From positions 1-33,595 of IMG/VR virus record IMGVR_UViG_3300020417_000549: DNA of 33,595 bases, one strand, 5' to 3'. Of the stretch, positions 1 to 9,124 are shown one piece after another. Below the pieces are notes generated by a model. It was not told where the DNA came from, searched no databases, and worked only from the letters and a program-made list of their open reading frames with translations. Position 1 is the stretch's first letter. Every line of letters starts with the position of its first letter. Position numbers and translations under genes: made by a program. This DNA comes from a virus.

Positions 1-530
1 TGGACAAGGAAGATAGAACCAGATTGACCAGCTGTAAGGTTTGTCGGGTTAGCAAGAGTTAGGTTTTCACCGAGAGTAAGCGTATAGTTGTTAGAATCTG
101 CAAAATCAGGGGTAACAGTAGCACCTGAAGTCAGAGTTGTGATTGCGCTACGCTGGGCAGCAGTCCAAGTGTTAGCTGCTGAGAGAGATACACCTGCGGC
201 AGGAGTAGACCATGTAAGTGTTCCACTGCCATTAGTCGTAAGAACCTGTGCGTTTGTGCCTGTATCGTTAGGTAGGGTCAGCGTATAAGTAGCTGCTGCA
301 CTATGTGGTGGTCCTTTGATTTTGACACCATGAGAGTTGTTCTCACAATTCAAAGTAATTTCACCTGAACCATTAGTTGCATCACCTTTAACAACTACAG
401 CACCATCGAAATTAACATCTCCGGTAAATGTTGCACCTGCTAAACTAGGGATACCACTAATAGAAATTTCAACATCACTACCAGAGTTATCGTAGATAAT
501 AGAATCTACTTTGATTTTTCCGTATGCCAT
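1..530 (-). CDS. Tail fibre-type structural protein, 3' end cut by window edge
   Basis: An open frame runs from an ATG at 530 to the window edge, giving the first 176 residues with no stop. The N-terminus MAYGKIKVDSIIYDNSG is a start I recognise from fibre or appendage proteins of many marine cyanophages, both podo- and myoviruses. The rest is rich in Gly, Thr, Asn and Ser with beta-type repeats (GATFTGDVNFDG; YTLTLPND and YTLTLGEN), as expected for a trimeric fibre. The ATG overlaps the TAA of the upstream fibre gene (TAATG), so translation is probably coupled. The receptor-binding C-terminus lies outside the window, so specificity cannot be judged. Homology is by motif recognition only. Confidence 0.8.
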   Translation of the reverse strand, partial: MAYGKIKVDSIIYDNSGSDVEISISGIPSLAGATFTGDVNFDGAVVVKGDATNGSGEITLNCENNSHGVKIKGPPHSAAATYTLTLPNDTGTNAQVLTTNGSGTLTWSTPAAGVSLSAANTWTAAQRSAITTLTSGATVTPDFADSNNYTLTLGENLTLANPTNLTAGQSGSIFLV

Positions 531-1708
531 TAGATAATAATAAGTAAAGATGTACTGGGGACTGTGACTGTTGCGCCACTATTAACTGAAATGGGACCAA
601 CAGAGTGGGCACCATTACCAGCTGCAATAGAATAACTAGAAGTAACTGTCCTTGTATTTTCAATAAAAGCACTATTACCGACACTTAAGGTGACGACATT
701 ACTTGCTTGAGTGATGTTTACAAGACCAGCACCTTCTAATTTAACTGAATTAGTGGATGAATCACTACCTGTTAATGTCAGGTTAGCTCCACCAGTGACA
801 GAAGATGATGTATATGTATAAGTTGTGTTTGAGACACTACCAGCAACAGCAGTATCAACATACAATTTAGTTACAGCTGCACTATTCGATGTACCACTAG
901 TAGTTGTGGGGATGATCAGATCACCTGTCATCGTATCACCAGCAACATCTACATATACTGAAGACAGTGCATCAACATATGCTTTAGTTACTGCAGCAGT
1001 GGATGGAGTGCTAGACGTAGTAGCAGGTATATTAATATCTCCAGTGAAAGTATCACCAGATTTAAAGGCATATCTTACATCAGGATTAGCTGGGGCATAA
1101 ATTACATAGTCCCATGAAGCACCATTCCACTTAACCTTTGTCTGGATAGTGGAATCCCACGTTACATTGGCTGGTAAGTTATTAACTACAGGGTTTGCTG
1201 CACTATCAATACTAGTAGAGTTTAATACCTCATATGCTTTACCAGCATCAGCTGTAGTAAGACCACCAGCAATGGTATTTAGGGTTGCAACAGTTGCGGT
1301 TTCTACAAAGACAATAAGATTATTGATACTGTTAGAAATACCAGTAATCTGTGTCTGTAAGCTTTCGTCAATATCCCTAAATTCTTGAGAAGCAAATAGG
1401 AGTTGATCAAAATCTGAGTTTAGATCTTCAGATTTAAGAGTAGATCCAGCGTTGAAAGTAATTACATTTTCTGATAGATCTGTTTCACGATAAATGATAA
1501 CAGTGGCATTAGCTGGGATACCAGATGCAAGGGTGACAGTGCTGCCGCTAACAGAAGAAACAGTCCACGCAGCACCATTTACAGTAGCTTTAACTGCATC
1601 TGTGTCTGTGTAATATGGATTGTAGGTGTACTCCCATGTAATAGTAAAATTGGTCGTGCCTGCTGCTACATTCGTAAATGTATCAGAGGCGAAAGGAGTG
1701 TAAGTCAT
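530..1708 (-). CDS. Tail fibre protein, T7 gp17-like N-terminus
   Basis: This 392-residue protein lies directly after the largest internal virion protein, where T7 has its tail fibre gene 17. Residues 1-115 (starting MTYTPFASDTFTNVAAGTTNF, with VIIYRETDLSENVITFNAGS and LNSDFDQLLFASQEFRD further on) resemble the T7 tail fibre N-terminal domain that attaches to the tail. The middle carries two repeats of the form GDTxTGDxxIP-TTS-AAVTKxYVD, a common fibre shaft repeat. The C-terminus ends in a hydrophobic STSLLIII and is short compared with T7 gp17 (553 aa), so the tip function probably lies in the next gene. Its ATG overlaps the stop of the upstream gene by 4 bases. Confidence 0.85.
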   Translation of the reverse strand: MTYTPFASDTFTNVAAGTTNFTITWEYTYNPYYTDTDAVKATVNGAAWTVSSVSGSTVTLASGIPANATVIIYRETDLSENVITFNAGSTLKSEDLNSDFDQLLFASQEFRDIDESLQTQITGISNSINNLIVFVETATVATLNTIAGGLTTADAGKAYEVLNSTSIDSAANPVVNNLPANVTWDSTIQTKVKWNGASWDYVIYAPANPDVRYAFKSGDTFTGDINIPATTSSTPSTAAVTKAYVDALSSVYVDVAGDTMTGDLIIPTTTSGTSNSAAVTKLYVDTAVAGSVSNTTYTYTSSSVTGGANLTLTGSDSSTNSVKLEGAGLVNITQASNVVTLSVGNSAFIENTRTVTSSYSIAAGNGAHSVGPISVNSGATVTVPSTSLLIII

Positions 1709-4700
1709 CTAAATTGTTCCAATTGTTTAACTTGTTCTTGAGTTTTTTCAGCCTTATCGTAGGCTTCACTGACACGACCTTGTCTCATCATATTTTCACT
1801 TAGCTTACTTCCTGCAATTTGTACTTGCATAGAAGGATATGTTTCATACATCTTGGCTTCAGCAACCTCTTTGGCTGATTTAACAAGATTAGTTAGCCTT
1901 CTAAGGACAGGAAGATTCCTAGTATCAGGTTGTAATTGATCATAGGTTTTACCTGTAGCAAGTTCTGCACGTACAGTATCTAATTGATCATTATACTTTT
2001 TATTGGTACGCATCTTCTCGACTTCTTTCCAAATTTCTTGTTCACCAATATATTTGGACATGATAGAACGTTGTTCGTTATTATATTCATAACTACCAGT
2101 GCTATCTTTGAGAAGATAAGTAGAAGCATTGAATCCAGATTGATTGACCCATAGACGCCATGGTTCTTGATTCGCAGTCACGGGAAGTGGATTAACAGCA
2201 TTAAGGATGCGCAAGATAGGATTATCAATCTCATTTGCACGTTGCCCAGTCCACCAATCATATTTATCGGGAACTGTGCTGTTAGCAAATGGAATACGAC
2301 TTGCAATATATCCTTGAAGATCATCATAGATCTCTTTACTTGTACTATCCCATGCCTTAGCAAGAACAGCCATCCCACTAGATTGAGGGATAGCAAGGCG
2401 AGCTTGGTTTCCTAAGAACCTACTCATAGCTGTATCGTCACCACCAGCTAATGCAACCAATGGTTCAAGACCTTGTAATGGAGTCGCACCTGATAAGGAT
2501 TGTCCAATAGTCCAAATAATTTTGTCCCGAATATCCTCCATCAGAGGACTGGAAAGATCATTAGCGTAATAACCTAAGTCACCAATTGTAGTTAGAAGTG
2601 GGTCTAATGGAATTATTCCATCGTAAGATATCCATATACCACCAACCTTGATTTGCTTAGGTTGCCACCCATTGGCCTTAAGATATGCTCTTTGTCTCGG
2701 ATCACGCGGCCAATTACCACGAATATTTCCTGATAAAGCATAATTCATCAGACCCATAGTAACCATAGCTCCGGTAGCAATACGTCCTAGATATTCAGTA
2801 GCTAAATTATCAACGATAGTCCTGCCCATTGGATCATCACTTGGAATGCCATGTAGCATTAAAGCTTCACCAACTTGTTCATCTGATTTAGCAAGGATAG
2901 TTTTAGCGTATTTATTGGAATTAGGTAATGCTGCAAATGGAGTATAAGAAACAGTCTTTCTGACAAAGTTAATCCCTGTATTGGGGAACATAATGAAAGG
3001 TCTTAAGGCTGGATACTTACTTATCATTGCTGATATGTCATCCCCAAACTGAGTAGAGTCATTCAAAGCCAACTCTCTAGTTTGAGTATTCACCCATTTA
3101 TCATTAAGACGATTTGTTTTAGGGTCAAAGACTCTACTGTAATGAACTTCCTGAGCTGCATTTAAAGCATTGGTATCTAGTTTCTGGCCTTGTACATATG
3201 TGTCATCCCATGCCCGTAATTTAGAAACCATAGTGGCTTCCATAACTTCTGACATTTTGTCAACACCCATCATTAGGTTCTGACCATAACGCATGAATTT
3301 ATTCATACCTGCAGCTTGGTTGACACGTGCCCACCGTAACTTAGCAAGTTGGCCGAATTGTTTATTATCAATAAATTCTTGCTCCATACGATCCATGATT
3401 TTCCACTTTTCAGTATCACCAAATAATTGGTAGTCCTTACGAGCCATATCAATTACAGCTTGTGGATCATTAGAAGCTTTTATGAACATATCCCAGCCTT
3501 CTTTAACGGCTCTACCAATCATCTCATTCTGAATACCGAATGCATAGAATCCACGACGAAGTGGTTCGAAGTCACCCTTCAACGCACCACGGATACCAGC
3601 ACCAATTAGGTAATCAACTGGTTTAAGGGCAAGAGCAGAGATGTTACCAACCATCGCTCTACCTGCTGAAAGACCAGACAAAGCATTGTTGTAAAGTACA
3701 TTCCAGAGACCACGACTGAATATTGATTCACCATCCGATCCAGAAACAAATACTGAACGTAGTGACAGTTGATCTTTGGCCCACTTGTTTAACTTAGCGT
3801 ATGAGTCGATATTACCTTTAGAGACATTATAAGCCATCATAAGAGTTCTAGCAGCTTGAGGATTCTCAGCCTTCAATCTCTTGAGATCATCTCTAAATAA
3901 GAGAGCAGAGCTACGATTAGCTTCCTGTTTTTGTGCAAACTGTTTTACGATTTCAACAGGATCAGGTTTCTTCTGCCACCATTTAAAGTTATTACCAGAC
4001 CAACCCCATGCCATCTTAGCCATTCCATATTCTTCAGCCAAGAATCCGATCTTATCAATGATAATATCACTTAATGCATCCTCATCAACTTGACCACGGA
4101 ATAATTCCATAGCCTCAAGATGAGTATCCACTTCTTTAGCTGTAGTAAACATAGCCTTGGAAGACATAGCAGTCACTTCTTCACCAAGGAATTCATTGGT
4201 AAGAATCTTAAGAGCACGTCCAACGTCACCTACAGCAGAATCGACAAGTAGATCCACACCATAGTTTTCAGCAATTTGACGTGTTGCTTTAAGTCCAACA
4301 AATGCTTCACGGAGTTCATCGGTATCCCTAGCAGCTACAATTTCAGCTGTTAGATCCCATGCATTATCATCAATCTCCTTTTTGGTCTGACGGAATCCAT
4401 CAACAACAGCATCATATTTACCGGTTTGACGATATTCATCAGTAAGTTCAGTGACAATTCTACGGGAATTACTGTCAAGACCCATACCTTCCTTAAGCAT
4501 GGGATAGGAGATAATTGGTGATGGAGTGCCTGTAGCAGTTCCACTTCTTATTGCACCAATATCAGCTGCATTTCTTGCAATATTTCCGCGCGGAAAAGAT
4601 TGTCTTGGTCTAGAGGATTCATCAGCCAATACAGACTGGACATCAGGATCGAAGTCTTTAAGCTCAGGATTATCCTGAAGTTTCATAGCTCCTACATCAT

Positions 4701-5862
4701 CTGTCTGCCACTCCCTACTAGCCTGTTGCATACCAACATAACTTTCAAGAGGATCTACAGTAGCTGCAGTACGTCCAGTATCGAAGTATTTAGCAAACAG
4801 TTGAGCATTTTCTTCTTGAAGAAGATCTCTTTGAGCAATTAATTCAGAGACATCAGTTCCTGGAGCAGCCCCTTCAATCTCATCAGTGAGTTGTAGAATC
4901 TCTTCATCTAATTCTTGTGTCTTAAATACAGTATCAGGATCAGGATTTGCTCTTATATTGAGTTGCTTAAAGGTTTCAGCAACTTCATCTTTAGGTTTAA
5001 ACCAATTCATGATCGGTTTACCAGCACCTAAGACATAAGCAAGAGCATCACCAACAATTGAAAGACCAGCTGATTCCATCATCAGCTTACGATGTCTAAC
5101 TTCTGGTGAGTCATCGTCCATAACCATAATGGCTTGAGGAATCTTGAGATCCATTGGACGACCAATTTGTTCTAAGAAATTGTCTATACCACGAGCTAAC
5201 CCTTCATCTCTTTCTGAATAGTCAGATAAACCAGTAATAGCTGCATCAGTAGCAGCAGTTGCGGAGATAGCAGAAAGACCTTGAAGGATTTTTCCACCAC
5301 CAACAGCTGCAGCTCCTTTAGCACCTAAAGGACCGGCTGCCATAGTCAGGGCAATAGAGGGTACAATGACTGAAGCAACATCTCTCGCTGCTTGTACATT
5401 GGGATTTTTAAACTTAGTTTGCTCATCCCATGCATCATCTATACCTGCTGCGCCAGGAATGTTGCCAATAGCATCCATTCCAAAATCAATGAGCGGTAAT
5501 TCAAGAGCAGCACCTTTTAATAGTGCAGCTTCTTTTTCAGCATCGGTATCGTATCCCTGTGATTCAATAAGACCACTCAAAGGGCGACCAATAACAGGTA
5601 CTGCACTAGCAGCAACAGCACCTGCTTTGGATATTACGCCTTTATTGTCTTCAATAAATTGACCAGCTTTGTCTAATACATTAGGCTGATCACTTGTGGA
5701 TTCAGTAGGTTTGTCTTCAACCTTTTCGTTTGATCCGGGACGTCCTTCAACGATGTCTTGTCCTTCGTAAAGGCCATCAAAATTTTCTCCCGGATTTTCA
5801 CGATACCTTTTAAGTTGCTCCTCATCCTCGTAAGTCGAAGGATCATAAGGTGAGTATGTCAT
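1705..5862 (-). CDS. Internal virion protein, T7 gp16-like (ejection protein)
   Basis: This 1385-residue protein matches T7 gp16 (1318 aa) in size and in its place between the gp15-like gene and the fibre. In T7 this protein is ejected first and spans the cell envelope to allow DNA entry. The N-terminal 80 residues are charged and low in complexity. Long Ala/Gly/Val-rich stretches follow at about 85-110 and 160-215 and could be membrane-active. Near residues 1070-1130 the pattern GWQPKQIKVGGIWISYDGI followed by PLDPLLTTIGDLG resembles the conserved C-terminal part of large internal virion proteins in T7-like phages. I see no transglycosylase motif at the N-terminus, unlike T7 gp16. The hydrolase function appears to sit in the neighbouring 1083-aa protein. 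Confidence 0.82.
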   Translation of the reverse strand: MTYSPYDPSTYEDEEQLKRYRENPGENFDGLYEGQDIVEGRPGSNEKVEDKPTESTSDQPNVLDKAGQFIEDNKGVISKAGAVAASAVPVIGRPLSGLIESQGYDTDAEKEAALLKGAALELPLIDFGMDAIGNIPGAAGIDDAWDEQTKFKNPNVQAARDVASVIVPSIALTMAAGPLGAKGAAAVGGGKILQGLSAISATAATDAAITGLSDYSERDEGLARGIDNFLEQIGRPMDLKIPQAIMVMDDDSPEVRHRKLMMESAGLSIVGDALAYVLGAGKPIMNWFKPKDEVAETFKQLNIRANPDPDTVFKTQELDEEILQLTDEIEGAAPGTDVSELIAQRDLLQEENAQLFAKYFDTGRTAATVDPLESYVGMQQASREWQTDDVGAMKLQDNPELKDFDPDVQSVLADESSRPRQSFPRGNIARNAADIGAIRSGTATGTPSPIISYPMLKEGMGLDSNSRRIVTELTDEYRQTGKYDAVVDGFRQTKKEIDDNAWDLTAEIVAARDTDELREAFVGLKATRQIAENYGVDLLVDSAVGDVGRALKILTNEFLGEEVTAMSSKAMFTTAKEVDTHLEAMELFRGQVDEDALSDIIIDKIGFLAEEYGMAKMAWGWSGNNFKWWQKKPDPVEIVKQFAQKQEANRSSALLFRDDLKRLKAENPQAARTLMMAYNVSKGNIDSYAKLNKWAKDQLSLRSVFVSGSDGESIFSRGLWNVLYNNALSGLSAGRAMVGNISALALKPVDYLIGAGIRGALKGDFEPLRRGFYAFGIQNEMIGRAVKEGWDMFIKASNDPQAVIDMARKDYQLFGDTEKWKIMDRMEQEFIDNKQFGQLAKLRWARVNQAAGMNKFMRYGQNLMMGVDKMSEVMEATMVSKLRAWDDTYVQGQKLDTNALNAAQEVHYSRVFDPKTNRLNDKWVNTQTRELALNDSTQFGDDISAMISKYPALRPFIMFPNTGINFVRKTVSYTPFAALPNSNKYAKTILAKSDEQVGEALMLHGIPSDDPMGRTIVDNLATEYLGRIATGAMVTMGLMNYALSGNIRGNWPRDPRQRAYLKANGWQPKQIKVGGIWISYDGIIPLDPLLTTIGDLGYYANDLSSPLMEDIRDKIIWTIGQSLSGATPLQGLEPLVALAGGDDTAMSRFLGNQARLAIPQSSGMAVLAKAWDSTSKEIYDDLQGYIASRIPFANSTVPDKYDWWTGQRANEIDNPILRILNAVNPLPVTANQEPWRLWVNQSGFNASTYLLKDSTGSYEYNNEQRSIMSKYIGEQEIWKEVEKMRTNKKYNDQLDTVRAELATGKTYDQLQPDTRNLPVLRRLTNLVKSAKEVAEAKMYETYPSMQVQIAGSKLSENMMRQGRVSEAYDKAEKTQEQVKQLEQFR

Positions 5863-5867
5863 TTATT

Positions 5868-8800
5868 TCAATAAAATAATTTTTTATTAGTTGAACAATT
5901 ACCATGAGTGGCTTTAAACCTACCTTCAGGTGTTTGGGCAACTAGCTCCGCACCGTAACTTGTACATCTTATTGATATTGGATAAGCCCCATTTTTAAAT
6001 CGTATCTCAGACCCATCAGCAGTCGGGTAATCCCATCCATAATGTGTTCCATCATATCGACGGCCTTGTGCATCATATCTATTACGATGTGCATAGAAAT
6101 CAGTGCCAGGATGACGTCCACCTTTATAATATTTTTTCCTAAGTTCAGCCGGGGCAATACGTCCAAATTCGGGGTCATTAATTTCTATATATTTATCATA
6201 TTTATCTTCTTTCCAAAATGTAGTAAGTTCATTCTGAGGAGTATTTGGATCATCGACTTGTTTTAAATCAAGATGATAACTTGGCGTATCACCAGCCATT
6301 TCACCACCAGTAATATACATGATATCACTTACTGCCCTCAATGATGGAGACATAAAATTAGGATCCCTAGCTTTAGGCCCACTATATGGAATTATTGGTG
6401 CATCAATATTGAAACCCATACTCTTAAATATGGACTCAATTTTCTGTACATAATTCGGATCAGTAGCATACCCAGCGTTATACATAGCATTGAGTAATTG
6501 ACGTGGTGTCTTAGCTTCGTTATAACCAGGAACCTTCATGGCCCACTTAGTAAGAGCCTGAGCTGATTGAAGTGGTGATTCGTAATTAGCCCATGTAGCA
6601 GAAGTATTTACCCATTTACCGTTTAAGTATTCCTTAGTATTAGTCGTAGTACCAGAACCATCTGTAGACTTAATATTGAACAATGCATTAGGACCATGCA
6701 CTGTCTTACCGCGACCGGTCTCTAAGGCCCACATAGCAGCCGCTAATGGGGCAGAAGGGAATTGAGCTAGTTCTGCTAGTTGCATCACATCCTGCTCGCC
6801 CTGGACGCCAGAACGTACGACTGAAGGTGCATTATTGGTGCTGATAATTGATGTATTAACTCTTGCTTGAGTAGGCTGCATAAGAAGGTTTGTAAGCCTA
6901 GGATTATCTACTGACTTATCTAAAAGAAGGTCATAAGATCCTGGCTTGATTTCTTCCGTACCACCAGCTGCTTTAATCTGTTGATTTAAAACCTCGTAAG
7001 GTTTAATGTTGTTTTGTCTTGCAATCTGGTTTACCCAATGGGTATAAGTAACAGCTCTACCATTTTTAATATCATTCCTAACATCATTTATATAAGAATA
7101 ACTTAGGTATACCTTTGTGGATAATTTAGACGGATCAGCAGCAATCTCCCTATAAGTTTGTTCAGGATTAGTTCGTTGACCAGCAGTAAATCCAGAAGCA
7201 AAGTTTTTAAAGAAAGCTTGAGTACCTTTAGCTTGATCAGATGGAACGACATAAAAAGGATTTTTTTCATCGTTTACACCAGCTGTGACATAATCAAGAG
7301 TATCTTTTCTAGCTTGTTCTGCAGCTGATTCTGGAGTATAATTAGGGTCTTTAATGAAAGTTTCAAACCGTTCAATGTAGTAAGAACCTGCTGTTGATAC
7401 AGCCCAGTCAATACTATGGTGATCAATTTTATCTGTGCTTTCATTGCCCAGTGCTTTCTTGAATAATTTCCTGACTTGAGATTCAATATCATCTCTAGAA
7501 TACCCTTCGCCAGGTTTAGCACCAGTGCCAATCATGAATTGCTGGAGTTCTTTAGATTGAGCGTCGCTTAACCAAGAAATATTTTGCTGCAATTCCAATG
7601 CTGTTAGATCACCTTCAACAGCCTTTTCACGAAGAGTGTTGAACATCGTATCTTTATCTAATTTATCAACAGCACCTAAATCATATTCTGCAATTCTGTC
7701 TCGATAAGCTTGGAATGCTTCTGGTCCTAGTTGGTCACGTATTTCGAAGGCTTTCTTATTTAAAGCAATGATCTCGTTAGGATCACCTCTACCGTCATTA
7801 TCTAAAGCAGCTTGAACATGTAGATCTGCAAGCTCCTCAGCTTGACTTTTCAATAATGAAGTTTCTTCATTTTCCTGACCTTTTATACGCTCTTCAATAT
7901 TACTAATAAGTGAATCATAAATAGTGTTCCTACCGGCAAGTGACTCCAATGGAACTACATTACCATCACCCAATGTAATCTGTTGAGATTTAATATGATC
8001 TAGTAGGTACGGTAGTTGGTCATCAAAGGAGCCAGCTTCAAGAGCAGTGTTTATAGTGTTTAGTACATTATCCCGTTTTACTGCAGGACTACCATAACCT
8101 AATTGGGTTGCGACAATATCAGAAATAGAATTGGTATCGCCTTGACTTAGACCGACATCAAATTCAGTCGTGATCCTATCACGTTTCCTAGTCTCATTAT
8201 TTTGCTTAATCTGCCGTGCTCTGTCAGCTTCTACCTGAGTAATACGTTGAGAAATAAATTTTTGGGCAGGTTGGTTGAAGTATTTATTAATGAATAATTC
8301 GTCAACACCCTGCTCTCTAAATTGGTTAGCAGTCCTTTCAACAACTTCTCTATAGTATTGAGTAAGATAGACTCCACCTTTCTCCTCAGCTTGGTTGAGG
8401 TCTAGTTCAATGAGTTCACCTGAAGCTGGATCTTCTACTTCTATTTTAACGTCAGGATATAATCTTGCAAAATGAGCTACATTTCTAGAAGCTCTGGACA
8501 TCAAAGCCTGCTTCACCAGAATGGTCGGGTAACCACCATTAGCAGATTTACGGATACGTTCAGCTTCCTGTGGAGAAGTCTCAGACTCAACAATATCAGC
8601 CTGCTGATTAATCATGGCGTCCTGAGAACGCGATGAGTTGATCATTACTTGCAGACCACCCATCGCATTTCTAAATTCATCAGGACTCATGCCATCAACA
8701 TAGAGTTGGGCGCGAGCGTATTCTTCCTTTCTCTGTTTCTCTTTCTGTTCGACCCCAATCTCAAAAACTTTCTCAGCAGCAGTGAAGGAGAAATCTGCTA

Positions 8801-9119
8801 ATGTTTTATAAATGGATTCAGCATTAGCTTTCTCTTGGAGTGTATTCCTATTTACAGCCTGTTGATTACGTGCTAACTGTTCCTTATAGATAGCGTTCTG
8901 TTTGTTTTCTAATTCAAAGTTACGTATTCTATTAGCACGCTCATCCATGAGCTTTTGCCGCATCACAGCAAGGTAGCTTTGTTGCTGTTGTTTTTGTTGT
9001 TCTTGATAGGTAGCCTGCTGCTGACTGCGGATCTTTTGTTCATCAAGAATCTTTTGTGCTCTATTCGGGAACGGAGTTTGTTTAAAGGTTCCGTAAGACC
9101 CAAATTGTTGATAAGCCAT
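5868..9119 (-). CDS. Internal virion protein with GH73-like glucosaminidase domain (gp15-position)
   Basis: This 1083-residue protein is in the position of T7 gp15. The first 140 residues are Gln/Lys/Glu-rich and probably coiled coil. Residues about 770-905 look like a glycoside hydrolase family 73 domain: MWALETGRG with the likely catalytic Glu near residue 795, then GPNALFNIKS and, 90 residues on, GYATDPNYVQK. GH73 enzymes cut the glycan of peptidoglycan, so the inference is local wall opening during DNA injection. The C-terminal 90 residues contain two HxxxD motifs (HPGTD, HYGWD) that weakly recall zinc peptidases, but a full M23 signature is not visible. No Shine-Dalgarno sequence is visible; the upstream stop is 5 bases away. 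Confidence 0.82.
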   Translation of the reverse strand: MAYQQFGSYGTFKQTPFPNRAQKILDEQKIRSQQQATYQEQQKQQQQSYLAVMRQKLMDERANRIRNFELENKQNAIYKEQLARNQQAVNRNTLQEKANAESIYKTLADFSFTAAEKVFEIGVEQKEKQRKEEYARAQLYVDGMSPDEFRNAMGGLQVMINSSRSQDAMINQQADIVESETSPQEAERIRKSANGGYPTILVKQALMSRASRNVAHFARLYPDVKIEVEDPASGELIELDLNQAEEKGGVYLTQYYREVVERTANQFREQGVDELFINKYFNQPAQKFISQRITQVEADRARQIKQNNETRKRDRITTEFDVGLSQGDTNSISDIVATQLGYGSPAVKRDNVLNTINTALEAGSFDDQLPYLLDHIKSQQITLGDGNVVPLESLAGRNTIYDSLISNIEERIKGQENEETSLLKSQAEELADLHVQAALDNDGRGDPNEIIALNKKAFEIRDQLGPEAFQAYRDRIAEYDLGAVDKLDKDTMFNTLREKAVEGDLTALELQQNISWLSDAQSKELQQFMIGTGAKPGEGYSRDDIESQVRKLFKKALGNESTDKIDHHSIDWAVSTAGSYYIERFETFIKDPNYTPESAAEQARKDTLDYVTAGVNDEKNPFYVVPSDQAKGTQAFFKNFASGFTAGQRTNPEQTYREIAADPSKLSTKVYLSYSYINDVRNDIKNGRAVTYTHWVNQIARQNNIKPYEVLNQQIKAAGGTEEIKPGSYDLLLDKSVDNPRLTNLLMQPTQARVNTSIISTNNAPSVVRSGVQGEQDVMQLAELAQFPSAPLAAAMWALETGRGKTVHGPNALFNIKSTDGSGTTTNTKEYLNGKWVNTSATWANYESPLQSAQALTKWAMKVPGYNEAKTPRQLLNAMYNAGYATDPNYVQKIESIFKSMGFNIDAPIIPYSGPKARDPNFMSPSLRAVSDIMYITGGEMAGDTPSYHLDLKQVDDPNTPQNELTTFWKEDKYDKYIEINDPEFGRIAPAELRKKYYKGGRHPGTDFYAHRNRYDAQGRRYDGTHYGWDYPTADGSEIRFKNGAYPISIRCTSYGAELVAQTPEGRFKATHGNCSTNKKLFY

Positions 9120-9124
9120 TAATT

